From Euptelea pleiosperma (taxonomy: Eukaryota; Streptophyta; Magnoliopsida; Ranunculales; Eupteleaceae), in the NCBI GenBank assembly GCA_035048495.1, contig CM068546.1, forward strand, positions 33,994,674 to 34,058,673: 64,000 nucleotides of DNA, given 5' to 3'. The translations under genes were made by a program, and so were the position numbers. This document shows, piece by piece, positions 11,631 to 23,594 of the stretch. The stretch's first letter is position 1; every line of letters starts with the position of its first letter. Under the pieces are notes generated by a model, which saw only the letters and a list, made by a program, of their open reading frames with translations, was not told the origin of the DNA and made no database searches.

Positions 11631-14600
11631 AACGGAGACGAGTTAGAGAGCCAATTTGGGAAGTTTTATTCAAATGGGGGTTTTGAACTTTGAAACAGCT
11701 TTTACCGGTAAAGCGTTTTGCCGCCACATTTTGCTTGGTGTCCTCGTTTGTATTCCCTTCTTTGTACTGGACTAGGGGATGACCCGTGCCAACTGCACTC
11801 CCTGACAAAGTGTTTGCAAATAAACGGGTGTCTTCGGCACTCAAACCCACATCTTAAGAGAATTACATACTTAAGTTGATGCCCATCTTGAATGAGCCAT
11901 TATCCAGATGTATTTTCCTGTCAATGTGGTGCTCCTAGAAGTTCAAAACCAATCAGTCAACCCAATCGATTTCAAATAATAAACTGATAATGCACTCAAT
12001 CAATCAAACCACACCACGTTTAGCAAAACCAACAAAATTAAAACATATATAAGTGCTAAAGTTCAAACAAAGAGCAATGAACAACAAAAAAGTAACCAAT
12101 AGGCAATCAGGCGGCAATTCAAAGCAGTAGTGCCATCAATTAATATTGTCTAGAGGAATGTTAGAAATCAACACGGGGAACGTGCAACACCTATGCCACT
12201 ATAAGAGACACAGTGGTCAACCTTGCTACAACTATCAACTCTCTCTCTCTCTCTCTCTCAGTAAAATCAGTCAAGCGACCACAGCTAAGGGTGCGACAGC
12301 TACAGTGGTGTGGTTCAGTTCGAATACATGGCATGGGCATTCACTAATTTTCTACACCAAATCTCACAAACACTACTTTTCTATTACATGTAAAAATATG
12401 TTCACTTAACAAATGTGCAAACAGCAAAGGACTCAACCAGGCTCAACCTATTGCATACCACTTTCAAGCTTTTGATGATTGGGCAACCATTTGACATAAT
12501 CGATTCATAATGTGAAGGCAAAAAAATTTCATCATCTGACGCGTCATATGTATTGCCTCACCTAAAACAAATAGTTGAGTTTATTTTACATAGATTTAAA
12601 TGTAAATCTCTGAACAAATTAGATTGATATGTTATCTTGTGTTCTGATTTTTGTACCAAAATATAAAAATGAAGGAGGAGAAAATATGAAAGTCTGCAAC
12701 TTTCTTGGTTAGTGTGAATGTGGTGAACGGTTTATTATAGAAGAGGAGAGAGATGACTTTTGGATATTCTGCGTTGCGACAGCTTGGCAGAAAAATAAAA
12801 GAATAAAAAAACTGTGATAGTAGTGAAGAATTATTGAATTTTATCTGTTTGGATGTTTGATATTATTACTTTATTTTCATTTCTCCCTCTGGAGGAAGAT
12901 TTATTAATGGTAGTCATTTCTTTTTTTAAATTTTTTCTTAAAGTTTTAGTGTTTTTTTCCTTCTTAGTCTAATTTCTGAATTTCCTCTCCACAATAACAA
13001 TAGTTACATTATAGGCACACTTTGAGATCCTTCAACACTGTCTATAGATTTACGGTATCTTCCAGGTGAGACTCCTTTTACGAGTTTATGGTGTTGTCAT
13101 TTGCTCTCCATGGTGTTTGTATTTTCATTCCTTTTATTGGGTTTGCTATTTTTGTTTTTTTTCAGTTTAATTGCATTGATATTTGAATTTGTATTTTGAT
13201 TCCTTTTGTTGCAAAGCTTATATGCTACAAAATCATGCATCATACTCAGGTGGCAGAGTATGATCCATGTGGCACACTCTCAGAGACCACTGACTGTATG
13301 GATGTTTGGCCCATCCCTAGGTCGACCTACATACCAAAAATCAACCTGATTTAGTGCTTTCAACCTAGGATCTTTGTACCACAATAGACTGCCTATGATT
13401 TGTGCTAGGAAGAGTTGAACGCCATTATTTTCATTCCCGCAGTCACATACGCCAGCAATGCTAGGAAAATTTGTGCTATGAGTTGAGATTGTCTTGCTTA
13501 TATATGTTATGAAGTTTACATGATTGAAGTGGGAATCAAATTTTTGTTTGTATTTTATGAAAAAGGAGCATTATATATTGTGTTATATGTGTTCTAATGT
13601 CAATTGGTGATTTGTTTGTTAGGCATTGTTCTCCTTTTACTTTAAATTGGTTGGCATTATTTGGGCGTCAAAGCTAGCCTAGCCTAATGCATTCTAGAGG
13701 AGCTAAATGGGTTACTTGGTTTATTTGCTGGAAGAACCCATTCTCTTACATCCTTCTCGACTCACCATCCACATGGTGCACAATTTTGGCAGGACATGCT
13801 AGGAGATCTCCAACTCACAATCAGCCTGATTGGTGCTTTGTAACCGTCGAATTTTAGGCTGATTTTGGTGGATCTTCAACCACCAATCAGGCCAAATAAC
13901 ATTTCTTGTCAATTAGGCCAATTTTTTTTTTCTGATTTTAGACAACATATAAGAGATCTAAAATTTGGGATCAACATTTACCTGATACGAGTTTTGCAAT
14001 GCTGATGTTCACTGCATGTTTTGCCACATCTTAATGTGCAACCAGACGTTGATCATGGTCCGTGGTTATTTTTGTGAACCTTTGCATCTTCAAGTGAACC
14101 CATCCATACTTCTGGGTTGTTTCTATTCGTTGATTTTTTTTAATTGTTGGAGCTTTAGCCTTTAATGCTTCTCGCTCTTGGCTGTTTGCAAGTGTGTGAT
14201 TTGCTGTGTGTGACACGGTGGTTGAAGCTCAATAAGGTATTTCACTTTTCCCATTGTACATATAAGAGTTGTGGTGAAATTCAATTGTGCTTAGTTTGCT
14301 TCTTCATTGACTACAGCAAAGAGATAATAATATAATGAAAGAAGCAAATTGTGTTATGGATAGAGTAATTGTTTTATTTTTCTGATTTCATTTATCAACT
14401 TGGAGTTTCGTTGAGAGACTCAATCTCTCAATACTTGCTCAACTCCTCAAACGGATCTTCATAGAAATTCTGTATTTCCAAAAGATGTTCAGCCAAGGAT
14501 TGATTTCTAAAAATTCAGAACAGCTCAAAAGAATTAAAGAAAACAAAGCAAAGAAGAAAAAATCCCCACCACATTGCCGAATTTAGATTAAATTCCAACA

Positions 14601-16680
14601 TGTATCTCCACTCAAAAGCATAAACAAAGCGAAGAAGAAAAATAAATTTTCCAATCATTCTCAACAGGGTAAACCCTAATGACATGAAACTCTAATTAAA
14701 CAACAAATGGTGGTTCCTTACCTTGGATGTTTGCTATACCATGACAATACTTCCTAACTAATTCTTCAAAGTTGATCACGGGGATTTGCTATTTACAAAT
14801 GAGACCTTAACACCAGCCAAGATACCTATCACCATTCATACACCTCAAGCTATACATTTCAAACAATTTCAAATTGCCCTAACCCACACGAACACCCTAC
14901 AAACAAATCAAAGCGAAACAAATACAGATGTAAGACATTGAGATCGATTTTCAACCAAATTAAAAAGGAAAAAAAAAATAGTTCCCCAAGTTTTCCCCAA
15001 AATCTTAATAGTTCTCAACATAGAATTAAGCGAACGAAGAAAGAAAGAAAAGTTTAAAAAAGTAGAAACTGTAAATCTAACATTCTAAACATATCCACAT
15101 AGAAGAACATCAAAGTTACAACTCATCCACCACACAATCTATATAATTTTTCACTTAATGTATGCAAACCAATTTATTACATGAACGTGCGGAGACTGGA
15201 TGACGTGTACCGTAGTTTAGAGCAATTCACCATACTACGTTATTCCTCTATTTCACAAAATTGATTGAGCAACAAATATTTTCTTAAAATGTATTCCAAA
15301 TCAGTGTTCTTTGATTGGAGGTAAGGATTAAAGAAGCGAATGATTTGTGGATTCCAGGCATTGGGCCTGAGGACCCCAAAAACAGACTAATGAGGTTGAC
15401 CTGACGTCAAAAAAGTACCAATCAGGCTGATTTTCTGGTCTATTTTGGGGTACTCAGATCCAACGGTTAAAACACACCAATCAAGCTGATTTCAACCTGA
15501 TTGGAGTTCATAACATAACAACAATGTTTACATTTAAGAAGTCCAACTTACAGCAAATCTGAGAAGAAGACATGATTTCCCAAAATCAACAGACATAATA
15601 TTTTCCCATTTTTAAAATATGATGCTATGTAGCAGCAAAAGAATATATAGCAGCACACCAATGATGATTGGTGTCATAACATTATAGCAGCAAAAATCAG
15701 CCTGATTGGTGTTCATAACATAACAATGATCGAAGGAGTCCACCTATTCCGCCACCTCACCCCCTCTCCACTTAGCAAGTTTTAGCTCAAAGGACCTCTG
15801 CCACATGGCAAAAATGAAGCCCTTTTACCCACCCCTATTTCATTTAAAAGTCACAATATTCAATGGCAATCATTCAAAGGGGAAGACTTCAACACGCGGG
15901 AGAGGGGGGCGCTATGGGTTGCCATGGATGATGGCACACCTGGAAAATCCATAGGGTCCGGTATAAATGAATGGTCTGGACTTTCGATTGGTGATGTCAG
16001 CCATCCATGTGGTAGAAAACCCTTCTCTGCACCTTCCAAGTTTGCAGCTACTTCCCAGACTACTGATCACTTTTCTTTAATAGTTATGTTTATTAAATGC
16101 TACAGAGAAGTTTCTTTTTTCAGGCAAGGACATCAGAGAAGTAAACGATATGTCCAATCACGCAAAAAACACAATGATTTTATGCAATTCATTACAATCA
16201 TCTCATCGAGTCAATTTTTTGCTTTGGAGATACTTCGTACTCAAGTGTTGATTCTTTCAAACTGAAGCATCCTTAATACAAACTTTTTTGGAAAGGATCC
16301 TACTCTACATGGAGAAGTCGGTACAGGCAAATTGTAGAAAGAAAAACAATCTACTAAACAGCCAACAAAAAAAGACTTGCAAGAATTAGCATGAAAACAA
16401 GGAACCATTAACAAATCACATCAAATCCTAAGACATGTAAACGCATCATGTCAAGTCCTCCAACAACATTTCCAAAAAAAATCAGTTTGACACCCACTTC
16501 CCCATAATCCATAATCTTTAGAACAATAAAACCCCAATTTTTCCCCGAAATCGTAATAGTTCTCAACATAGAATAAAGCGAACAAAGAAAGAAAGAAAAA
16601 GTTTCACCAAAGAGTTTATTTTTATACTGTCCACCGATGACCTCCCATGTGGTGAATCCTTCGACATGTTTTTTCAATTG

Positions 16681-16900
16681 CAAAAGCCACACATCGTTTT
16701 TCAACTTTGTTCTAATGCGCAAAAGCGACCAAGGATTGAGTTCAATTAATAGATCTGCAAAAGCCACACATCGTTTTTCAACTTTGTTCTAATGCGCAAA
16801 AGCGACCAAGGATTGAGTTCAATTAATAGATCTGCAAAAGCCACACATGTTTTTCTAACCCAACTTTGTTCTAATGCGACGGAAGATTGAGTTCAAGTTA
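16681..16900. repeat. Tandem repeat, 77-bp unit, about 2.8 copies
   Basis: The unit beginning CAAAAGCCACACAT starts at 16,681, 16,758 and 16,835, giving an exact 77-base period. The first two copies are almost identical; the third is diverged and shortened. The minus-strand open frame 16,767-16,408 starts inside this repeat and has no recognisable domain. Confidence 0.9.
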
Positions 16901-17338
16901 CAGACCGATTTTGAAGAGCATCGCTAGAAAAATCAGTATGAATGCGTTTGGTAGAAAATCAGAACATATGATGGCACGGAGGAATTTTCTGAAGTTCTTA
17001 AAAAAAAATTGTGAAACTGGACTCTTCTTCTGTCCCTCCCATCTTCTTTTCCAAAGAAAATAAAGAGTAAAAAACTAAGTTGATGGTTCGGACTCTTCTT
17101 CTCTTTACAATCAAACTTCACACCAATAAAAAGTCCCACCAAAGGCGTCAATCAAACTGTACGAGGCTGAACTTCACATCAAACAGACCTAAACCTCGAT
17201 GGAAAACCCACAAAATCCCCAATCAAACCAACAAAATTCCCCACGAAAAACCCATAAAATCTCAGCAGCGTACCTGTTATTTGGGCCAAGAATCAGACGA
17301 ATTGCAGATGGTGAAAACAGGCGAGGGCTCAATGGAGG

Positions 17339-17456
17339 GAGAGAGAGAGAGAGAGAGTTTGTTACAGCTCTCCAAGAATCTGAGACGGTGAAGCAGATGG
17401 TGAAGAAGCTAGGGGTCGATCGAGGGAGAGAGAGAGAGAGAGAGAGAGATTGGTGA
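17339..17456. repeat. Two (GA)n microsatellites
   Basis: GAGAGA runs lie at about 17,339-17,357 and 17,425-17,450, separated by unrelated sequence. The Arg/Glu-rich frames here are by-products of the repeat. Confidence 0.85.
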
Positions 17457-17517
17457 GCAAGACTGTGTGAAGACGAGCTGGGGAATGGGGATTGATTGAG
17501 AAAGGGGCGACAATGGT

Positions 17518-17868
17518 GAGCAAGACTTGCCTGACCACCCACAATATGAGCCACGTGGAAATTTATTAGAGGACACTGACCGTATAGATGTTTGGCCAAT
17601 TCCTAGGTGGACCTACAAACCCAAAATTAACATGATCAGTGATTTCTAAGCTTTAGTTGAAGTCATTTTCGTTGGTTGATTTTAACCGTAGGAATTTAAG
17701 CATTATTTACCATTATTTCCATATAAAGATCCAACGGTTTGAAATCACTAATCAGGCTGATTTTTTGTTTGTAGGTCCACTTACGGAATGGTCAAACATA
17801 TATACGGTCAGTGTCCTCTAATAAATTGCCACGTGGCTTATATTGTGGTGGTCAGGCAAGTCTTGCTC
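17518..17868. mobile_element. Complete family-1 MITE, long TIRs, 9-bp TSD
   Basis: A 351-bp fold-back element. Both ends read GAGCAAGACTTGCCTGACC inward, and the inverted repeat extends over 100 bp on each side, through CAGCCTGATTAGTGATTTC. It is flanked by gacaatggt (17,509-17,517) and aacaatggt (17,869-17,877), an 8/9 match, which fits Mutator-type transposition. It has no coding capacity. Copies or parts of the family occur at 655, 28,734, 29,818, 40,603, 51,290, 51,940 and 61,690. Confidence 0.85.
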
Positions 17869-18291
17869 AACAATGGTAGTCGTAAGAGAGAGGAAATGAG
17901 CGGGGGTATGTTTGTTGAAGGCGCGGGAAGGGGGAAAAAGTGATCGGGGATGCAAATTTAAGCGTGTCTGAGATTGACCGTCCAAATTAGATAGATGGAT
18001 TCGATCTCAGCCACTCTTTATGAAGCCAGGGACAAACTGCGTCCCTTGTTATATAGATATATATATATATACATTTATAATTCCATTGGGCATATATTTA
18101 AATACTTTTAAGTAATTAAATATATACCTTTATAATATATAGTATAGATATCCGGTCTATATCGGATCGGAACAAAGTCGATCCGATAAGAGATTGGATC
18201 GATAATCTGAGATCTGGTACCTATCCAATATCGAAAAATAAAGTTCCAGACTCAATTTTTTCAGATCGGATCTCGGGTTTGATTCGATCCA

Positions 18292-19100
18292 TTGCTAGCT
18301 CTAAGCGAGCGTAATAACAATGTGTTTAAGGAGAGTAATATGTTGTCGGAATCATTGGTTTTAAAAATCGAAGGGCTCATCTTTCTTTGGGTTAAGTTAT
18401 ATAAGGATGGGATGGGTATTTTCTCTGAGGATGTGGTTTGCAAGTGGAACTCCTCAATCTATTGGTCATTTTTATTGTTTTGCTTGGGAGGCCACCAAAA
18501 AACTGAAGGATAAAACAAGTGGGACAGTTTTTGGAGAGAGAGGGGATGGAACCGTTTTGGAGAAAGATATGGAGAAGTGTGCTGATCTGAAAAGTCAAGT
18601 TTGTATCCCTTGGAAGAAGAACCACCTTCATAAAAGAAGCGGCAAATGCCATGCATCCCCAGATATGTGATGTCCACATTATTATTTTCAAAACTCTGTG
18701 TGAGAAAATGGACTACATGGTCAACCGATTTTTGTTGGGACAAAAGCAAAATCATAAGCCAATCCGCCTAACAAAATTGGGACTCCATCAGCCCTCCAAA
18801 AGTTTACGGAGGTCTAATACTGATAAATATCTGCAGACCAGCGTTTCCCTCTTGGCAAAAAACTCTTGAAAAAACTTAACTTCTCTCGACTCCATTTGGG
18901 CTAATTCTCTTAAGCACAAATACTTCCCAAAGTCCTCATTCTTAGTTTTGAATTAAAAATCGCAAGCCCAACTAGTGTTGGAAAAGCATCATCAAGGCAA
19001 ATGAGAAATTAGAAAGACCAAATCATTTGGCTCGTAAGGGAAATTTTAGATCCCCCATGCATGCCCAGATGTTCATATGGAGATGCCTAGTGTCCAAGAT
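18292..19100 (+). mobile_element. LINE (non-LTR retrotransposon) fragments
   Basis: The frame at 18,292-18,470 (SERNNNVFKESNML, then FLWVKLYKDGMGIFSEDVV) matches the C-terminal end of plant L1-type LINE polyproteins. Then 18,640-18,940 reads LCEKMDYMVNRFLLGQKQNH, LLAKNSWKNLTSLDSIWAN and SLKHKYFPKSS across frameshifts, as in the region after the reverse transcriptase. The end piece precedes the internal piece, so two fragments or a rearrangement is likely. All frames are broken. Confidence 0.65.
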
Positions 19101-19369
19101 GTGGGAAAGAAAAATAAGACACAATACATGCACTGTTCAAGTATGGAATTGCAGCTAATCTAAGTATTTGCCTCGTCTTTATCTCTTACAACTGAGGATA
19201 CGTCTATCGAAGAAACCTAACGCGTGGTTGAAAAAATATGGCTGAGAAATGGAGCCTAAAGGAGAAAGGATAGTTTGCGTTTGTTATTCTCATGTGGATG
19301 AACTGTCCGTGGTAGCAGGAGGAAAAAATAAAAACTTTTGAATCTGTAGAAGAAATTGAAGCATTAGCC

Positions 19370-19550
19370 GTGAGGCGGGGCATAGTTACAATTGAGCTGA
19401 AATAGAGAGAATTGTGGTGGAATCATATGCAAAAAAGGGTGATGATCAGTGGCGGAGCCGTGAGATGGGGCATGGTTATAATCGAGCTGAACATAGAGAG
19501 AATTGTGGTGGAATCAGATGAAAAATTGGCGACGATCAGTGGCAGAGCCA
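19370..19550. repeat. Direct repeat, 90-bp unit, two copies
   Basis: The unit starting GTGAGRYGGGGCAT occurs at 19,370 and 19,460 with roughly 85-90% identity; both copies contain GAGAGAATTGTGGTGGAATC. Confidence 0.85.
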
Positions 19551-19668
19551 GGGGCGAGGAATGGTTGAGCCAAGGGGAGGCATCTTTCAAAGAAGTCTTT
19601 CGGCTTAGTTTTGGCATCCCTCCTCCTTACACATCACAAAATCGCTCTTTTTGTTGATGTTTTGTTTT

Positions 19669-20161
19669 GGGACGGGATATTGGCACCCGTGTTTTCGCTC
19701 AGTGAACCCAAAAATCCCCCTCCCTCCTTTTTCACTCATCACACCCATAAATATATATATATAAAAAAAAAAATAAATAAATAAATAAATAAAACCTAGA
19801 AAAACTGAAAAAAAAAAACAAAGAAGAAGAAGAAAGAAGAAGAGGAGGAGGAGGACGACGCCGCTGCCGTCGCAGGTACGTCTCTCTCTCTTTCTCTCCC
19901 TCTCACTCTCAATTCTGGGCTGCTAAGGGTTGCCGAGTGTGGCATTCCACACTCGGCCTCAGGGGCTGCCGAGAGAGAGAGAGAGAGAGACGTACCTCCA
20001 ATGGTGGTAGCGGCGGCTGCGTCCTCCTCCTCTTCTTCTTCTCCTCCTCCTCCTCCTCTGTTTTTTCTCTTCTTCTCTGTTTTTTATTTATTTTTTTATT
20101 GGATGGGTGTGATGAGTGATGGGTTTACTGAGCGAAAACGTGGGTGTTAATATCCTGTCCC
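19669..20161. mobile_element. Fold-back TIR element with 8-bp TSD
   Basis: The left end GGGACGGGATATTGGCACCC mirrors the right end (complement GGGACAGGATATTAACACCC). The repeat continues through GTTTTCGCTCAGT. A perfect 8-bp direct repeat tttgtttt flanks it (19,661-19,668 and 20,162-20,169). The interior is purine-rich on the left (GAAGAAGAGGAGGAGGAC) and pyrimidine-rich on the right, so the whole element can form one long hairpin. There is a GGTACGTCTCTCTCTC motif in the interior, shared with the elements at 21,938 and 23,595. Confidence 0.85.
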
Positions 20162-20169
20162 TTTGTTTT

Positions 20170-21180
20170 CATTCTACATAGAGTTAAGGAGAGACTTAAC
20201 TCTATTGCCCACTTAATAGCTACTAGGCCGAAAATTTGTGAAGGTGAAAACTCTTGGTACTCTTCTCCCTTATTTGGATCATAGTGCCCATTTTGGCTGA
20301 CAGGGGAGGGAGTGACTTTGGTTTATGTTTTGTGTTTTCTTCTCAATGTAATGAATCTACGCATTATCTCAAATGTTTGGGATCTGAATCATGCCTAAAA
20401 AATAAAATGGGAAGTTTGTCGTACTCCCTCATGTTATTTTTGAAATTTGACATATTCCCACAAATTGGAAAAAATTGACTTACCCACATGACGGGGTAGA
20501 CTGCCCATAATCGTCGTTGACTCAAATTGAGTAACAATTTTTTTAAAGAACAAAAATGCTCCTTTCTTCAACCTTAGAACAAAAATATGTAGGTTTGGGC
20601 TAAAACCCCAACCCCGAATCAAGGTAGACAGTAGGCCACTAGATTTTGGTGGGTTGGTTGCCTATTGACGACGACTAGAGTCTTGTAACTCGCCACTACC
20701 AATCTGAAGAGCATTTTTAAAATTTACGTTATTAAATGAAACATAAAAGACAAAAATATTAGGTTTTTTAAATGCTCGATGGAGTGGTGGTTGGCCGGCC
20801 ATGAGACTTTGGTAGGGTGGCTGCCCATCACCGAGACCAACCTACTGGAGTCTCGTGGTCAGCCAAAATACCCTTTTCAGCTCTCTGAACATTGGAGGCT
20901 CTGCAGAAAATTAGTCAATTTAAATCAATGACAGTCATGGACAATGGATTGGGACTCGGGGGTAAGTCAACTTTTTGAGATCGTGGGGGTACCCCAAAAA
21001 AAGGATAGTGATGCGAAAATACCATTTTCTTTTAATGTAAGTGTGCTATGACCGGTATTGAACCCAAGTCATCTCAACACCCATTGACTTTACCAAAGGA
21101 AAATGATGCATTTTCTTCCGCGGTATCATCCTCCCTAGGTCAAGGCTGTTGTAGTGATTTTCGAGATTTGTGTAACTTGA
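20170..21180. other. Intergenic, no gene; dispersed repeat
   Basis: No gene seen. Sequence at about 20,480-20,960 (GACTGCCCATAATCG, CATGAGACTTTGGTAGGGTG) resembles 52,700-53,060 (CATGAGACTCCGGTGGGTTA), so it is a dispersed repeat of unknown class. Confidence 0.45.
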
Positions 21181-21800
21181 ATTCAAGGTCCAAATTAAAG
21201 AGTATTCACATTTTGGGAGGGGAAACTTCAAAGTTTGAAGGTCCCTGGGGCCAGCGAATCTTTTCTCGTAGTGGAAAAAAATTCACTGGTCCCGGGGACC
21301 TTCAAACTTTGAAGTTTCCCCTCCCAAAATGTTTCACACGTACCCTATGTTAACCACCCATAACTGACTAATCGAGGGTTTAACATGGGTTAGGTTTAGG
21401 CTTTGACCTACGTGTTTGACATTTTGTGAGGGGAAACTTCAAATTTTGAAGGTCCTCGGACCACCAGCGAATCTTTTCTCGAGGCGGGAAAAAAATTCAC
21501 AGGTGTACTTTGAAGGTCCCCTTCAAAAATGTTTCACATATGTACCCTGTGTTAACCACCCTTAACTAACTATCCAAAGGTGTAACATGGGTTAGGTTTA
21601 GGACGACGTACATCTCTGACATTTTGGGAGGGGAAACTTCAAAGTTTGAAGGTCCGGACCAGCGAATTTTTTTCCTGCGGCTGGTCCAAAATGTTTCACA
21701 CGTACCTTGTGTTAACCACCCTTAACTAATTAACTAACTAAGTGTTTAACATGGGTTAGTTTAGGCTTGATGTACGGAGGGGGAACTTCAAAGTTTGAAG

Positions 21801-22851
21801 CAAGGTATAAAAGGGACCGTTATAACGGTATAACGGTCTGGGGGTGTTGCCATTTTTTTCTGTTATAATGAAGAAAAAAAAATGCTTAGGGGCAAAAACA
21901 GAAAAAATAAATAAAAATTAACGGGAAAAATAGAAAAGGGTAGCTCTACGGGCACCCACCTCTTTAAGCCGGGCACCCACAAAATAAACTAATTTTTGAT
22001 GACCAGATTGCCCTTTCCCATCCTTTACAGTTTTGTTTGGGCACCCACACTAAAAAAAAAAGAGAAGAAGAAGAAGAAGAAGAAGAGGAGGAGGACGCCG
22101 TCGCCGTAGGTACGTCTCTCTCTCTCTCTACCGTAGGTAAGCTAGGCACCCTTGGTGGTGGTGGTGTTGGTGGAGTTGGTGGTAGTGTTGGAGTGGTGGT
22201 GGTGGTAGAGTTGATGGTAGAGTAGTGGTGGTGTTCATGGTGGAGTTGATGGTAGTGGTGGTTGTGGAGTTGGTGGTAGTGGTGGTGGTGGTGGTAGAGT
22301 GATAGTAGAGTGGTGGTGGAGTGGTGGTTTGGAGCACCCCATACTCCCACAAAATGATGGACAATATGCGGCAAGTCTGCTCTTTTTTTTTTATTTGCCT
22401 CCACGGCTTGGAACTGCCGTGGCCACCATGGCATGGCACCCACGGCCAAGCCAGCCGAGGCCACCATGGCATCCACGGTCAAGAGCCAAAGTCAGAAATT
22501 TCTTTTGGATTTTAATGTGGGTGCCCAGCAAAATGGGGTGCCCAAATAGGGGCCCTCTAATTGGCGTGGGTGCCCATCAAATGTTGGTGCCCAGCCGAAA
22601 AAGGTGGGCACCCGTAGACTACCCAACAGAAAAAAGGGTGCTGAAATTCAAATTTTGAATTTGAATTTCAAAATTTTAAAAATAGAAAATAACGGAATAT
22701 AAAGAAAATAACGGAAAAAATGGCCATTTTTTTTCACAAATTTTTCCAGAAAATAACGACCGCATTTTAACGATATGTAACATAACGGGTTAGGCCCGAA
22801 TCCGTTATAACAACCGTTATTTTTGTTATAACGGCCGATTTGTAAACCTTG
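21801..22851. mobile_element. Nested TIR element, 8-bp TSD, CAAGGT ends
   Basis: Ends CAAGGTATAAAAGGGACCGT and (complement) CAAGGTTTACAAATCGGCCG, each followed by GTTATAACGG. It is flanked by a perfect gtttgaag duplication (21,793-21,800 and 22,852-22,859). Removing it restores the host unit TTTGAAGGTCCCCGTGACC. The 8-bp duplication suits a hAT-like element. Related pieces occur at 53,405-53,560, about 61,085-61,220 and 63,470-63,590. It contains the 687-bp element below. Confidence 0.85.
21938..22624. mobile_element. Inner TIR element, copy 1, 9-bp TSD
   Basis: TIRs GGGTAGCTCTACGGGCACCC and (complement) GGGTAGTCTACGGGTGCCC. The flanks aatagaaaa (21,929-21,937) and aacagaaaa (22,625-22,633) match at 8/9. 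The interior is (GAA)n/(GGT)n-rich, giving spurious His/Thr/Ser-rich frames. It is closely related to 23,595-24,095. The 9-bp duplication suggests Mutator-type mobilisation. Confidence 0.85.
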
Positions 22852-22859
22852 GTTTGAAG

Positions 22860-23594
22860 GTCCCCGTGACCAGTGAATCTTTTCTCCACAGCGGCGCAGG
22901 TTCTCAAAAGTCAGAACAACCTAATTCTCAGGGCCCATAAAAAAAAGCGCTCAGGCTCCGAGGACTCCCTTTTTCTCACCCCTACCGGGTAGTCGTGGAT
23001 TTCACGAATCCAATGGTGGTTGAGTGCTGGCAAAGAGTGAATGCTAGCTCAGTGCTATCAACTATCAAGTATCAACTACTGTTGGATTCTCGGAATCTAC
23101 GGCCTAGCACACGCGTAAGAAAAAGGGGTCATCGGGCTCGACCCAACAAACAAAAATTCCCTAGAGTAAAACTTCTATCACAGTCGGATTGCAAATCACA
23201 CAAACACAGCCAATGAGTTCTCGGCACGTACACCAAAAAAGCAAAAGCAATGGGTACGTTGCAAAGCACTTGTCTACGGGCCGAGAAATCATTGGCTCGT
23301 GATTGTGTGATTTACAATTTCCTGTGATAGAAGTTTTACTCCTCTTAAATCAGGTTGATTTCTTGGATGGCCTGACCAATCCATCAAAATAGAAACGAAA
23401 AATTACAGAAAAAAAATGAAAAGAAAAGAAATAATTTGTCGATATTTGAATTATTTTTTCGTTAGATTGGCCAGGGTCCCACCCATGATCCAAACGCATG
23501 CATGACTGCCACATACACAAGATCTCCTTAGAGTGATATTGCTAAAGTGCCCTTGGGGGTGTGAGTTCCTACACTTTGAAGATGGTTTCATTAT
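22860..23594. other. Intergenic, no gene seen
   Basis: There is no supported coding sequence. A pair of related, oppositely oriented segments (TAGAGTAAAACTTCTATCAC at 23,162 and its near-complement at 23,324-23,342) suggests one more small fold-back element. Confidence 0.4.

Larger units (their letters stand above)
11851..17500. other. Intergenic, no gene seen; scattered repeats
   Basis: No frame with cullin-like or other recognisable coding signal. It holds a (CT)n run at 12,240-12,259 and partial family-1 MITE pieces at 13,250-13,390, 15,340-15,510 and 15,690-15,730. A stretch at about 14,970-15,060 is nearly repeated at 16,530-16,605 (AGTTCTCAACATAGAAT core). The 77-bp tandem repeat listed separately also lies here. 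GA-rich sequence at 17,335-17,455 is microsatellite. Confidence 0.5.
21200..22890. repeat. Head-to-tail array of family-3 fold-back units
   Basis: Units with GGGGAAACTTCAAAGTTTGA and its complement repeat head to tail. GAAAAAAATTCAC unit starts lie at 21,274 and 21,488 (214-bp period). A further partial unit begins near 21,680 and is interrupted by the element at 21,801-22,851. The same family occurs alone at 60,501-60,698 with a 9-bp target duplication, which shows where one unit begins and ends. Confidence 0.8.

Noticed and set aside
16408..16767. 119-codon minus-strand frame (MAFADLLIELNPW)
   Set aside because: It starts inside the 77-bp tandem repeat and shows no known motif; chance frame more likely.
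21964..22482. Long minus-strand His/Thr/Ser-rich open frames
   Set aside because: They translate the (GGT)n and (GAA)n tracts inside TIR elements. The same frames recur in the copy at 23,595, and they have no domain or splice structure.
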